Assembly (NCBI RefSeq): GCF_018476885.1
Contig: NZ_JAHCVJ010000002.1
Location: forward strand, 124,001 to 188,000
Source: Geoanaerobacter pelophilus
GTDB lineage: Bacteria > Desulfobacterota > Desulfuromonadia > Geobacterales > DSM-12255
Direction of reading: 5' to 3'
Length of the DNA: 64,000 nt
The notes under the pieces were generated by a model that saw only the letters and a list, made by a program, of their open reading frames with translations, searched no databases and was not told where the DNA came from. The translations under genes were made by a program, and so were the position numbers. Within the stretch, counting starts at the first letter, position 1; the number at the start of each line of letters is the position of its first letter. This document shows positions 10,823 to 19,143 of this stretch, in pieces.

Positions 10823-12280
10823 ATGCCACTCCCCAAAGATCTCATCCGCATTTCCCCCACCACCTGGGAACTGCCGGTCACCTTTAAAAAAGGGATGCTG
10901 GTGCCTGCCCGGATTATCGCATCAGAAAAACTGATCAACGCCATGGAAGATGCAGTCTTCGAACAGGCCGCCAATGTCGCCTGCCTTTCGGGAATTACCG
11001 GCTACTCCTACTGCATGCCTGACGGCCATTGGGGTTACGGTTTCCCCATTGGAGGTTTGGCGGCAATGGATCCCGAACGTGGGGTGATCTCACCCGGAGG
11101 GATAGGATTTGACATCAATTGCGGCATGAGGCTGGTGCTGACAAACCTGACTGAAGAAGAGGTTCGGCCGCGGCTGCACGATCTCGTCAACCGGCTTTTT
11201 TCGCGAATCCCTACCGGTGTTGGCTGTCATGGCACCCTGAAGGTCAAGGAAAGCGAGTTCCGGCATATTGCGGAACAAGGTTCGCGCTGGTGCCTGAAAA
11301 AAGGGTATGCCGTTGCCGAAGACCTGGAGTTGACCGAAGAGGGGGGATGCTTTACCGGTGGCGACAGCGCCAAGGTCAGCAACAAGGCGATTGAGCGCGG
11401 CCTGGAGCAGTTGGGGACTCTCGGCAGCGGCAACCACTACTGCGAGATTCAGGTAGCTCGCCCGGAAAATGTTTTAGACCAGAAAATTGCCCGATCATTC
11501 GGCATCACCATCCCCAACCAGGTGGTCATCATGTTCCACTGCGGCAGCCGCGGCTTCGGCCACCAGATTGCCACTGACTACCTCCAGCGGTTTCTGAAGG
11601 TCATGGGGCCCAAATACGGACTATCCGTCACCGACCGGGAACTGGCCTGCGCCCCGTTCCGCTCCCCGGAAGGCCAGGATTATTATGCAGCGATGAAGTG
11701 CGCCGTGAACATGGCCTTTGCCAACCGGCAGATGATCCTGCACCGCATTCGCGAGGTGTTCAGTGACATCTTCCATCGCGATCCATTCGATCTGGGGCTG
11801 CGGATGCTCTACGATGTTGCCCACAACACGGCAAAGCTTGAACGCCATCTGATAGACGGTGCCCCCCGCGAACTGTTGGTCCACAGAAAGGGCGCCACCC
11901 GCTCACTGGGGCCAGGATCGCCGGAACTGCCCGCTTGTTACCGGGAAAGTGGGCAGCCGGTTATTATTGGCGGGAGCATGGAGACCGGATCATATCTGCT
12001 TTCCGGAATGACGGGCAGCAATGCAACCTTTGCCACCACGGCTCATGGCAGTGGCCGGACCATGAGCCGTCACCAGGCAAAGAAGCTGTTCCGCGGAGAC
12101 AGACTTCAGCAACAGCTCGAACAACGGGGAATTTATATAATGACCGATTCACTGGGGGGATTGGCAGAAGAGGCTGGAGGAGCTTACAAGGATATCGATG
12201 AAGTGGCTGCTGTCACCGAACTCGCAGGGCTCAGCAAAAGAATCGTCAAACTGCTTCCTATGGGCAACATCAAGGGGTAG
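10823..12280 (+). CDS. rtcB: RtcB-type RNA ligase
   Basis: GTP- and Mn-dependent ligase joining 2',3'-cyclic phosphate (3'-phosphate) and 5'-OH RNA ends, used in RNA repair or tRNA maturation in the cytoplasm. 485 residues, near the archaeal/eukaryal length and longer than E. coli RtcB. Family landmarks are visible: MPDGHWGYGFPIGG (65-78), GFDINCGMRL with metal-ligand Cys100, GSGNHYCEIQ, HCGSRGFGHQ, AHNTAKLE, HRKGATRS, and HGSGRTMSR, whose histidine corresponds to the guanylylated residue in characterised enzymes. The start has AAGGAGG a few bases upstream. It ends two bases before the archease gene, its known activating partner, so the two form a functional pair. No RNA cyclase (rtcA) or rtcR-like regulator is visible nearby. 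Confidence 0.96.
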   Translation: MPLPKDLIRISPTTWELPVTFKKGMLVPARIIASEKLINAMEDAVFEQAANVACLSGITGYSYCMPDGHWGYGFPIGGLAAMDPERGVISPGGIGFDINCGMRLVLTNLTEEEVRPRLHDLVNRLFSRIPTGVGCHGTLKVKESEFRHIAEQGSRWCLKKGYAVAEDLELTEEGGCFTGGDSAKVSNKAIERGLEQLGTLGSGNHYCEIQVARPENVLDQKIARSFGITIPNQVVIMFHCGSRGFGHQIATDYLQRFLKVMGPKYGLSVTDRELACAPFRSPEGQDYYAAMKCAVNMAFANRQMILHRIREVFSDIFHRDPFDLGLRMLYDVAHNTAKLERHLIDGAPRELLVHRKGATRSLGPGSPELPACYRESGQPVIIGGSMETGSYLLSGMTGSNATFATTAHGSGRTMSRHQAKKLFRGDRLQQQLEQRGIYIMTDSLGGLAEEAGGAYKDIDEVAAVTELAGLSKRIVKLLPMGNIKG

Positions 12281-12282
12281 CC

Positions 12283-12714
12283 ATGCCGTACCGCTTTCTC
12301 GAAACAGTAGCCACTGCCGACATCGCCTTTGAGGCATGGGGCTCGACTATGGAAGAGATGTTTGTCGAGGCAGCTGAAGCAACCTTGAACGTAATGGTGG
12401 CAGACGTGACCACGGTTGCACGACGCGAGACCTTGACCCTGGTACTGGAAAACGATGCTGTCGACATGCTGCTTTTTGACTTTCTCGGGGAGCTGGTCTT
12501 TATCAAGGACACCCATCGCCTCTTGCTGCGAGTGATAAACATTGCCATAAAAGACGAAAACGGCATGCTGGAACTGGCAGTGACCCTGGCCGGGGAAAAG
12601 ATCGATCCGGGACGACATCCGTTACAGGTTGACGTGAAAGGAGTTACCTTGCATCTCTTTGAAGTCGTTAAAACCGGGGGAGTATGGAAAACTACGGTTG
12701 TGCTGGACATATGA
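12283..12714 (+). CDS. Archease, RtcB activator
   Basis: 143 residues, the normal size for archease, which helps RtcB load GMP and allows multiple turnovers. The opening PYRFLETVATADIAFEAWG and the strand FDFLGELVFIKDT match the family; conserved acidic residues (Asp13, Glu/Asp in FLGELVF) would form the metal site. The start codon lies two bases after the rtcB stop, so translation is probably coupled. Such adjacency is common for these two genes. A convergent bidirectional terminator follows directly. Confidence 0.92.
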   Translation: MPYRFLETVATADIAFEAWGSTMEEMFVEAAEATLNVMVADVTTVARRETLTLVLENDAVDMLLFDFLGELVFIKDTHRLLLRVINIAIKDENGMLELAVTLAGEKIDPGRHPLQVDVKGVTLHLFEVVKTGGVWKTTVVLDI

Positions 12715-12718
12715 AAGG

Positions 12719-12747
12719 TGGTGGAAGCCTCAAACAGGCTTCCACCA
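12719..12747. terminator. Stem-loop between convergent genes
   Basis: Perfect 12-bp stem: TGGTGGAAGCCT (12719-12730), loop CAAAC, AGGCTTCCACCA (12736-12747). It lies between the archease stop (12714) and the stop of the opposite-strand gene (12758), so it can serve both directions. No strong T-run on either side. Confidence 0.65.
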
Positions 12748-12757
12748 GACAACAGGT

Positions 12758-13138
12758 TCAGTGAGTGATATCCTTTGCGGGATCAGCTCCGGTGAACTGC
12801 ATCGATTCTTTGGCCTGCTGGAGCGCCTCAAGTTCCTTGATCCTCTCTCCGAGCCAGCCATGAATGGTGCGGGCACTTTCATAATTCAGCACTATGCCTG
12901 ACTCAACCGCCCGATACAGGGTTTGGTTGAAATCTGCCGGGACTTCGTCGATTACCGCGCCAATGGTCCCGTTCGCATTGATTTCCTGGGTGATTGCCAC
13001 CGGGATACCGGACCTTTCCAGGTAAAAGTGGACTACCAGTTCACCACGCGGCGAAACGCCTCCATGCGCGCCGTTAACGTAAACCGGGTTATAATCTTCT
13101 GCAAACAGGTACTTGAAGATGATCTGAGGCTTTTTCAC
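12758..13138 (-). CDS. Conserved-looking hypothetical protein, 126 aa
   Basis: I do not recognise the family with certainty. I placed the start at the GTG at 13138 because AGGAGG (13147-13152 on the minus strand) sits eight bases upstream; the frame is open 14 codons further. The N-terminal half is a beta-rich segment (IIFKYLFAEDYNPVYVNGAHGG then GELVVHFYLER), reminiscent of small DUF3467-like proteins, while the last 50 residues are helical and charged (WLGERIKELEALQQAKES). No signal peptide or membrane segment. It stands alone between convergent archease and a divergent hydrolase gene. Probably a cytosolic protein of unknown role. Confidence 0.75.
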   Translation of the reverse strand: MKKPQIIFKYLFAEDYNPVYVNGAHGGVSPRGELVVHFYLERSGIPVAITQEINANGTIGAVIDEVPADFNQTLYRAVESGIVLNYESARTIHGWLGERIKELEALQQAKESMQFTGADPAKDITH

Positions 13139-13206
13139 TGAACATTCCTCCTGTCTCAATTTCCCGTTAGCCGGGAGCATTCCGGTTCTTTATCACGGTT
13201 GAGGAA

Positions 13207-14073
13207 ATGATACAAGATGCATTACTTGAAAGAAATGACATGAACTGCCCGTCCTGCCTTACCATCGGCGCCAAGCTTTCCTGCGACATCCGCGGCAACG
13301 GCCCACAGTCGCTGCTCTTCATCCATGGCTTTGCCGCATCCTCGGTTACCTGGGACGAGATCGCGCCGCACTTCCCGCATGACCGATACCGGCTTTATCT
13401 GCTGGATCTCAAAGGGAGCGGCAGGTCCGACAAACCGCGGGACAATGCCTACAGCCCGGAGGATCAGGCCTTAATGGTTCTGGATGTCATTGAAGGATTC
13501 GGGTTGCGCAACATAACCCTGATCGGCCACTCACTCGGCGGGGGCATCGCCCTGCTTGCCTGGCACAAGGCCAAAGCTACCGGGCGTTCAGCACTCATTT
13601 CACGGCTGGTACTGATCGATGCCGCCGCCTACCAGCAACCATTCCCGCGATTTTTCCGCTGGCTGCGCCAACCGGTACTCGGCTGGTTTCTCCTTACCAT
13701 GATACCGTTACGGCTAATGGTGCGCTATAATCTAACGCATGTCTACCAGCAGCCAGCCCAGGTAACACCGGCACGAATCACGCGCTACATGGACTGCTTC
13801 CGCGGCACCGGCACGATTGCCGCCTTGCTTGCCACGGCACGGCAGGTAGACCGATTAACAGCTACTCCTTACCATGGGCTGGTTGACGTCCCCACCTTGA
13901 TTATCTGGGGGCAACACGACCGGGTCGTGCGTCTTGGCAACGGACAACGCTTGCACCAAGAGATCCAGGGGTCTGGTCTGGTAATCCTGGCTTGCGGGCA
14001 CAATCCTCACGAGGAAGAAACTGCAGCCTGTGCTGCCGCCATTCTCGAATTTCTGGAGGGAAGCAATGACTGA
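13207..14073 (+). CDS. Alpha/beta-fold hydrolase
   Basis: 288 residues with the full alpha/beta hydrolase signature: oxyanion segment LFIHGFAASS, GSGRSDKP, nucleophile elbow GHSLGGG (Ser), a variable lid with hydrophobic RFFRWLRQPVLGWFLLT, acid in IIWGQHDRVV (Asp), and catalytic His in CGHNPHEE. The start is uncertain; ATG at 13240, 11 codons later, is an alternative because the site before 13207 is poorly spaced. It overlaps the next gene by eight bases (14066-14073), so the two are coupled. The substrate is unknown; an esterase or a peroxidase-like/haloalkane-type hydrolase are both possible from sequence. Confidence 0.85.
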   Translation: MIQDALLERNDMNCPSCLTIGAKLSCDIRGNGPQSLLFIHGFAASSVTWDEIAPHFPHDRYRLYLLDLKGSGRSDKPRDNAYSPEDQALMVLDVIEGFGLRNITLIGHSLGGGIALLAWHKAKATGRSALISRLVLIDAAAYQQPFPRFFRWLRQPVLGWFLLTMIPLRLMVRYNLTHVYQQPAQVTPARITRYMDCFRGTGTIAALLATARQVDRLTATPYHGLVDVPTLIIWGQHDRVVRLGNGQRLHQEIQGSGLVILACGHNPHEEETAACAAAILEFLEGSND

Positions 14074-14980
14074 TAACCGACTTATCCTGGTCACCGGCGC
14101 CACCGGCTTTGTCGGCACCAGGTTGGTAAAAGAACTGCTGGAGCGCGGCAAAAAGCTGCGGCTGCTGGTCAGAGGTTCCGCGCCCCCAGCGTTTGCCGGC
14201 AGCGAAACCGTAGCCGGGGACCTGCTGCAGCCGCTTTCCCTAGGGAAGGCGCTTGATGGGGTAGACACCGCCTACTATCTGGTCCACTCCATGTCCGGTG
14301 GCAGGGCAGGGTTTGAACGCCGCGATCGCGAAGCTGCGGACAACTTCCGCAAGGCAGCAGAAAAGGCCGGGATCCGCCGCGTCATCTATCTCGGCGGCCT
14401 TGGCGAAACAATCAACGGCCTTTCCGAACACCTGGCCAGCAGGCTGGAGGTGGCCGAAATTCTCCGACAAGGCGCCTTTGCCACGACCTTTTTGCGGGCG
14501 GCAGTCATCATCGGCGCTGGCAGCGCCTCTTTCGAAATGATTCGTTCTCTGGTGGAGCGATTGCCGGTGATGATCACCCCCCGCTGGGTCTCAACCCGTT
14601 GTCAGCCGATCGCCATAAGGGATGTGATCTCATATCTGGCCGGGTGCCTCGACAATGAGGAGACCACTGGCAAAACCTTTGACATCGGCGGACCGGATAT
14701 TCTCACCTATCGCGAAATGATGGAACGGTTTGCCAGCTTTGCCGACAGGAAGCTCTTCATCCTACCGGTGCCATTGTTGACCCCCCGGCTCTCCTCGTAC
14801 TGGGTCGCCCTGATAACCCCGGTAAAGCCATCGGTCTCCATGCCGCTCATCGAAGGGCTTGCCAACGAGGTGATCTGCCGCAACCACAGCATCCGTGACA
14901 TCATACCACTGCCGCTGCTCTCCTATGATGAGGCGGTAAAGACAGCACTTGCCGAAGAGCAGCAGGCCGCTGGCCGCTAG
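14066..14980 (+). CDS. NAD(P)-binding epimerase/NDUFA9-like protein
   Basis: 304 residues starting at the ATG at 14066, preceded by GGAGGG and overlapping the hydrolase gene. The N terminus is a Rossmann fold with the atypical-SDR motif LVTGATGFVGTRL (Gly-x-x-Gly-x-x-Gly), followed by AYYLVHSM, ADNFRKAAEKAGIRRVIYLGGLG and FLRAAVIIGAGSASFEMIR. This matches the atypical SDR group that includes NDUFA9-like and NmrA-like proteins; the classical YxxxK pair is not obvious, so it may bind cofactor for reduction or act as a structural/quinone-related protein. Paired with a hydrolase, it could modify a lipid or isoprenoid, but that is only context inference. Confidence 0.8.
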   Translation: MTDNRLILVTGATGFVGTRLVKELLERGKKLRLLVRGSAPPAFAGSETVAGDLLQPLSLGKALDGVDTAYYLVHSMSGGRAGFERRDREAADNFRKAAEKAGIRRVIYLGGLGETINGLSEHLASRLEVAEILRQGAFATTFLRAAVIIGAGSASFEMIRSLVERLPVMITPRWVSTRCQPIAIRDVISYLAGCLDNEETTGKTFDIGGPDILTYREMMERFASFADRKLFILPVPLLTPRLSSYWVALITPVKPSVSMPLIEGLANEVICRNHSIRDIIPLPLLSYDEAVKTALAEEQQAAGR

Positions 14981-15001
14981 CCCAGTCAATCATCGGTCCG
15001 G

Positions 15002-15973
15002 TTAATACCAGAACCCTCCGATCCGCCGCCGGGGAGATTTTCGCGGCGGTTCCACATCGACAATCACCGGCCTGCCGTACTGATCGTGGGCAATCACCGT
15101 ATCGGCCCCTTTAGGTCCTGAAGATCTCCCTGACAACTCCAGGAGACGCTTGATCCTCTCTGCAGTTGCCGGATGGGTCCGCAGCACCGAAGGCACCTCG
15201 ATCCCCCCACCAGGGACAAACAAGCGCCGCACCAACGGCATCTCATTCTGCTCGATCCGGTCCAGGGCCGCAGCAAGCCCCTCGGCATCACCGGTCAAGC
15301 CAACAGCGGCAAGATCAGCCTCATACTCGCGCGAACGGGACAGGGCCAACTGCAACATAGTCATGACATATGGGACTGCAGCCATTATAAACAGCGGGAA
15401 CCAGGGCAGCGCGTGGTCGCTGAACAGGTACGCAGGGAGATTGATGAAAATGAGCAGCTGCCCGGCAAGTGAAATAGCCGCGGCAATGCGGCTTGCCAGG
15501 TCGGCGATCCCCATGACCCTGGTATCGTGACTCGCAATATGACAGACTTCATGGGCAACCACGCCAACCAGTTCGCGCCAGGTAAGGAGGCGCAACATGC
15601 CGTCGCTTAGCGCAATGGCGCCGCTACGTCCCAGGCCGACGGAAAACGCCAAAGCCGCTCTGCTCGGAATGTAGTAAAGGAGAGGTGGCTCAGACATCCC
15701 GGCGTTGATAGTCAGTTTTTCCAGGAGATCGCCGAGAGCAGGCGCCTGGATGCGCTCCACCGGAACAGCCCGGTACATCTTCAGCACCAAGGCCGGGGCA
15801 TGCCTGCCACCGAAAGCCAGTGCCGGCAAGGCAACAACGCAGACCATGACCACACCTGGCAGCCCGGCAAAAAGCCATGCCATCAGCAGCAATACAACGG
15901 CAAGCCCAGCCATTATAATTGCTGACTGCAGGAGATTCACCATTCTGCGCCGGGCATAAACCGCCTGGTCCAT
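15002..15973 (-). CDS. M48-family (HtpX/Ste24-like) membrane metalloprotease
   Basis: 323 residues. I chose ATG 15973 (MDQAVYARRR), which has GGAGG just upstream; the frame opens six codons earlier at 15991. Two N-terminal hydrophobic segments (SAIIMAGLAVVLLLMAWLFAG, VVMVCVVALPALAFG) precede the zinc motif HEVCH in GVVAHEVCHIASHD, and further hydrophobic helices follow (LAGQLLIFINLPAYL, WFPLFIMAAVPYVM). The third zinc ligand is in SREYEADLAAVGLTGD (Glu). These are the hallmarks of HtpX-like inner-membrane quality-control proteases that degrade misfolded membrane proteins. The C terminus after VLRTHPATAERIKRL is basic and not conserved-looking. Divergent from the ABC exporter operon. Confidence 0.9.
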   Translation of the reverse strand: MDQAVYARRRMVNLLQSAIIMAGLAVVLLLMAWLFAGLPGVVMVCVVALPALAFGGRHAPALVLKMYRAVPVERIQAPALGDLLEKLTINAGMSEPPLLYYIPSRAALAFSVGLGRSGAIALSDGMLRLLTWRELVGVVAHEVCHIASHDTRVMGIADLASRIAAAISLAGQLLIFINLPAYLFSDHALPWFPLFIMAAVPYVMTMLQLALSRSREYEADLAAVGLTGDAEGLAAALDRIEQNEMPLVRRLFVPGGGIEVPSVLRTHPATAERIKRLLELSGRSSGPKGADTVIAHDQYGRPVIVDVEPPRKSPRRRIGGFWY

Positions 15974-15990
15974 CAAGCCTCCGGTAACCA

Positions 15991-16019
15991 TTGTCTGATA
16001 ACCTTTATACGTGTATGAT
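15991..16019 (+). promoter_or_regulatory. Sigma70-type promoter for the ABC exporter operon
   Basis: TTGTCT (15991-15996), a 17-base spacer and TATGAT (16014-16019), about 57 bases before the ABC ATPase start. It lies over the divergent M48 protease start. Assigned by consensus only. Confidence 0.5.
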
Positions 16020-16075
16020 TACCGCAACCTGACGCACCGTCAAGGTGACAAAAACAGAAGCGGCAAGAAAGAACC

Positions 16076-17002
16076 ATGACCTCAGCCATATCGACCCAAG
16101 CACTTACCAAGCAGTATGGCAGCTTGACTGCGCTTGACGCCTTTGATCTGGAAGTATCGCAGGGAAGCATTTTCGGGCTGCTCGGCCCCAACGGCGCCGG
16201 CAAGACGACCCTGATCCGGATCCTCACCACGCTGATGCGCCCCACATCTGGCACCGCCTTTGTGGAAGGGCTTGATACCGCGGCCCACAGTCAGGAAATC
16301 CGGCGACTGATCGGTGTGGTTCCCCAGGAAAACAGCCTGGACCGCTACTTGACGGCACGGGAGAACCTGGAACTCCATGCCCGGCTGCATGGCATGCCGG
16401 GGGCTGACAGCCGCAAGCGGATTGACGAACTGCTGGAGTTATTCGGACTTAGCGGGCGGCAAAAGGACTTCCCCGACACTTTTTCCGGGGGGATGCAACG
16501 ACGGCTGGTAGTGGCGCGGGCCCTGATCCACCAGCCCCGGATACTGTTCCTTGATGAACCGACCACCGGTCTCGACCCACAGTCACGCCATGCGGTTTGG
16601 GACTATGTCAAATCCATATCAGGCAGCATGACTATCTTCCTCACCACCCACTACCTGGAAGAAGCAGATCAGCTCTGCGAACGAATCGCCATCATGGACC
16701 ATGGCAGGTTGATCACCCTGGGGAGCGTGGCAGAACTCAAGGAACGCCTGACCGGCGGCGCCCTCTACGAAGTTGAGTTCGGAGGTGCAGCCGAGGCCTT
16801 TGCTGCAACACTAGGCGAACTCTCCTGTATTCGCAATCTCACTCTGAACGGCAACAAGGCAACCATCGAGCTGGAGCACTGGGAATGCCTCTCTGCCATG
16901 GTTGCGGCACTGGCCGGCAACGAGATCAGGCGGATTTCCCTCAAGGAACGGACCCTCGAAGAGGTGTTCATTTCTCTCACCGGAAAAGGGGTGCGCGAAT
17001 GA
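16076..17002 (+). CDS. ABC exporter ATP-binding protein (DrrA/NodI type)
   Basis: 308 residues. All nucleotide-binding motifs are present: Walker A GPNGAGKTT, Q-loop VVPQEN, signature FSGGMQRRL, Walker B ILFLDEPTTGLD, and H-loop LTTHYLEEAD. After residue 220 it carries the C-terminal domain of the daunorubicin-resistance/NodI subfamily (GSVAELKERLTGG...LKERTLEEVFISLTG). It would power efflux of a hydrophobic compound or lipid together with the permease encoded immediately downstream, whose ATG overlaps this stop (ATGA). The substrate cannot be inferred. Confidence 0.93.
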   Translation: MTSAISTQALTKQYGSLTALDAFDLEVSQGSIFGLLGPNGAGKTTLIRILTTLMRPTSGTAFVEGLDTAAHSQEIRRLIGVVPQENSLDRYLTARENLELHARLHGMPGADSRKRIDELLELFGLSGRQKDFPDTFSGGMQRRLVVARALIHQPRILFLDEPTTGLDPQSRHAVWDYVKSISGSMTIFLTTHYLEEADQLCERIAIMDHGRLITLGSVAELKERLTGGALYEVEFGGAAEAFAATLGELSCIRNLTLNGNKATIELEHWECLSAMVAALAGNEIRRISLKERTLEEVFISLTGKGVRE

Positions 17003-17757
17003 GCCTGTCCGGGGCACTTGCCATCTGGCGCCGGGACATGCTGGTCCTCCGGCGCAGCATCATGTCCGAGATGGTGGCGGTCGTCGCCTACCCGCTGACC
17101 ATCTATCTGGCCTTCGGCATCGGCATGAAAGGTTACATCGGCCTGGTGGAAGGGATTCCGTACAGCCTGTTCATCGCTCCCGGCCTGATCACCATGACCG
17201 CCGTCAATGCCGCCTACAGTGAAAGCGTCTGGAGCCTCTGGTTTCACCGGCGAGTGCAATTCACCATCGAATCATACCGGGTGACGCCGGTAACGGTATC
17301 AGGCATTGTCTGCGCCAAGCTGTTCTCCGGGTTCACCCACGGCCTGGTAAAAGGGATCGCTGTGGGACTGGTCATCTCCTTGATCACCCCGTTCCGTTTC
17401 CCGCCGAGCCATCTTGCCACGTACCTCCTGTTTCTGGTACCCGGTTCCGTGCTCTTCTCCTGCGCCGGGGTCATCTCCGGCACCTTGATGGACAAACCCG
17501 AGACCATCGGCCGGGTTGAAGCAGTGTTCATCATGCCGCTGATCTTCATGTCAGGGCTGTTTTTCCCGTTGTCCTCCTACCCTGAGCCGCTGGGGCACTT
17601 CGTCAGGGGCCTCCCCACAACTGCGCTCTTTGAGGGGGCCCGCCAGGCCCTGGTAAACGGCAAGATCATGTTCGGCTTTCTCGCCCTGCTCTATACCACT
17701 GCCCTGATTGCCTTTATCGCGGCAGTCTGGATTTTCCGGCGAAAGATGGCCGAATAA
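16999..17757 (+). CDS. ABC-2 type permease
   Basis: 252 residues, start at ATG 16999 overlapping the ATPase stop by four bases. It has six predicted hydrophobic segments typical of ABC-2 (DrrB/NodJ) exporters: after MSLSGALAIWRRDMLVLRRS come helices around AYPLTIYLAFGIG, YSLFIAPGLITMTAVNAAY, GLVKGIAVGLVISLI, YLLFLVPGSVLFSCAGVISG, AVFIMPLIFMSGLFFP and LLYTTALIAFIAAVWIF. The motif LIFMSGLFFPLSSYPE before the last helices is a family hallmark. Forms the membrane half of the exporter with the preceding ATPase. Confidence 0.92.
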   Translation: MSLSGALAIWRRDMLVLRRSIMSEMVAVVAYPLTIYLAFGIGMKGYIGLVEGIPYSLFIAPGLITMTAVNAAYSESVWSLWFHRRVQFTIESYRVTPVTVSGIVCAKLFSGFTHGLVKGIAVGLVISLITPFRFPPSHLATYLLFLVPGSVLFSCAGVISGTLMDKPETIGRVEAVFIMPLIFMSGLFFPLSSYPEPLGHFVRGLPTTALFEGARQALVNGKIMFGFLALLYTTALIAFIAAVWIFRRKMAE

Positions 17758-17826
17758 AAGCCATTGCCAACACGCCATGCATAGCCTGCCTTGCTGACAA
17801 CGACACCATTTTTAGGACGATCCGAC

Positions 17827-18255
17827 GTGACCATTACCGATACCAGCAATCCTTCAGCACCACACAGAACCGCAAACCGCAGGAACCCGGTGGTGCGTTG
17901 GTTTTTAGTCTGTGCAGGAATTGCCTCGACAGCCTTGGGAATAATCGGGATATTCCTGCCACTGATCCCCACAGTACCGCTGTTGCTGTTGGCAGCAGCC
18001 TGTTTTGCCCGCAGTTCCGAAAAATTCCATCAATGGCTTTTAGAACATGACCGGCTCGGCCCCCTGATCAAGGGCTATGTTGACGGATCCGGGATTCCAA
18101 TCCGGGCAAAGATTACAGCCATCTCCATGGTTTGGGTGACCATCCCGATATCAGCGTTTCTGGTCATCAAAGCCACCTGGTTGCGGGTGCTGCTCATCGC
18201 CATTGCCATAGGAATAACCAGCTACCTGATCTATTTACCATCAAGGAGGCAGTAA
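17827..18255 (+). CDS. Small inner-membrane protein, DUF454/YbaN family
   Basis: About 142 residues. I placed the start at GTG 17827 with AGGACG eight bases upstream; the frame opens at a TTG at 17791. The block FLVCAGIASTALGIIGIFLPLIPTVP is the DUF454 (YbaN) hallmark, followed by LLLAAACFARSSEKFHQWLL and two further hydrophobic stretches (ITAISMVWVTIPISAFLV, VLLIAIAIGITSYLIYL). Function of the family is not established. Its stop shares one base with the start of the next membrane protein gene (TAATG), implying translational coupling. Confidence 0.85.
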   Translation: MTITDTSNPSAPHRTANRRNPVVRWFLVCAGIASTALGIIGIFLPLIPTVPLLLLAAACFARSSEKFHQWLLEHDRLGPLIKGYVDGSGIPIRAKITAISMVWVTIPISAFLVIKATWLRVLLIAIAIGITSYLIYLPSRRQ

Positions 18256-18695
18256 TGAAGTTTGCTGAAACCGTGTATCGACTCGCCATAGCCCTCTGGG
18301 CCGGGGGAAACGCCATCTTTACCCTCATGCTGACGCCGATCCTGTTCAAGACCGAGAGTCGGGACATTGCCGGGCGGATTGTCGGCAACCTTTTCCCCGG
18401 ATATTTCCGCTGGGGGATGGCCTGCGGCGTTATTGCCCTGGTGTGCCGCCTGCTAGGGCGTGGCTTCGGCCAGAAAGCGCCGCTGGTGCTGATCGTTGTC
18501 ATGCTGCTGGTAACATCGTTCCAGGCATTTTATGTCGAACCCAAAGCCGCTGCATTGAAGCAGCAGATCGGCTCATTTGAAACGACGACCAAGGATCACC
18601 CGCTCCGCAAAGAGTTCTCGAAACTCCACGGAGTGTCTGCTATCTGCAACCTGGTGGTACTGGCCGGCGGCGTTGTGCTGGTGGTGCTGCCGTGA
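18255..18695 (+). CDS. DUF4149-like integral membrane protein
   Basis: 146 residues with AAGGAGG at 18243-18249 and ATG at 18255. Four hydrophobic segments are visible: YRLAIALWAGGNAIFTLMLTP, WGMACGVIALVCRLLG, PLVLIVVMLLVTSFQAFYV, and ICNLVVLAGGVVLVVLP at the C terminus. The pattern ALWAGG...F...P near the start, FYVEPKAAALK, and FSKLHGVS before the last helix resembles the DUF4149 family of four-helix membrane proteins of unknown role. Coupled to the upstream YbaN-like gene and followed by a strong terminator. Confidence 0.8.
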   Translation: MKFAETVYRLAIALWAGGNAIFTLMLTPILFKTESRDIAGRIVGNLFPGYFRWGMACGVIALVCRLLGRGFGQKAPLVLIVVMLLVTSFQAFYVEPKAAALKQQIGSFETTTKDHPLRKEFSKLHGVSAICNLVVLAGGVVLVVLP

Positions 18696-18729
18696 GCAGG
18701 AGCTGTTGGGCGGTATTGTCATGACAAAA

Positions 18730-18757
18730 AAAGAGCCCGAGTGAGTTCGGGCTCTTT
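18730..18757 (+). terminator. Rho-independent terminator
   Basis: Stem AAAGAGCCCGA (18730-18740) pairs with TCGGGCTCTTT (18747-18757) around a six-base loop. The A-run before and T-run in the right arm make it usable in both directions, ending the ABC/membrane-protein operon and the opposite 53-residue ORF. Confidence 0.85.
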
Positions 18758-18783
18758 CAAGTACCGGCAAGCAACGCGGCACG

Positions 18784-18945
18784 TCAGGATGCTCTCCCCT
18801 TCCGTCCCACCATGATCTTGCCGTGATGGGTAATAACATGCAGATTGTGGTTGGTTGCCCGGCGGATCATCCGCTCATGCCTGGCCAGCATCGGGGCAGT
18901 GCTTTTCATCCCGGTCATTGCCTTTGGAGACATCGCACCTTTCAT
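18784..18945 (-). CDS. Small basic protein, 53 aa
   Basis: A short frame that begins MKGAMSPKAMTG and ends GRKGRAS. It is rich in Met, Lys, Arg and His (HERMIRRATNHNLHVITHHG), with no membrane segment. Support for reality: GGGGG eight bases before the ATG, an extended -10 promoter (GTGCTATAATTA, minus strand 18994-18983) about 40 bases upstream, and a terminator just beyond the stop (18730-18757). No family recognised. It could be a nucleic-acid-binding peptide given its charge, but this is a guess. Confidence 0.55.
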   Translation of the reverse strand: MKGAMSPKAMTGMKSTAPMLARHERMIRRATNHNLHVITHHGKIMVGRKGRAS

Positions 18946-18982
18946 GACTTTCACCCCCTTAGCACATCGCTCTCCTGTGAGT

Positions 18983-19054
18983 TAATTATAGCACGACCAG
19001 CACCATGAAGAGGAGCTCATAATCTCACCTGTTTGCCAGCCTGTGCTATAATTA
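18983..19054. promoter_or_regulatory. Divergent promoter pair with identical GTGCTATAATTA cores
   Basis: The 12-base string GTGCTATAATTA lies on the minus strand at 18983-18994 (driving the 53-residue ORF) and on the plus strand at 19043-19054 (driving the lipoprotein gene at 19144). Each holds a perfect TATAAT with a TGn extension. Neither has a good -35 element, as expected for extended -10 promoters. The same 12-mer recurs at 35343-35354. Confidence 0.55.
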
Positions 19055-19143
19055 GAAAAAGAAGTAAGTATCTGGCCGACATCGAGCTTCAGATCCAGAA
19101 AAGGCTTTCATCGCCGGGGAGGAAACCTGTAAAGGAGGAGATT

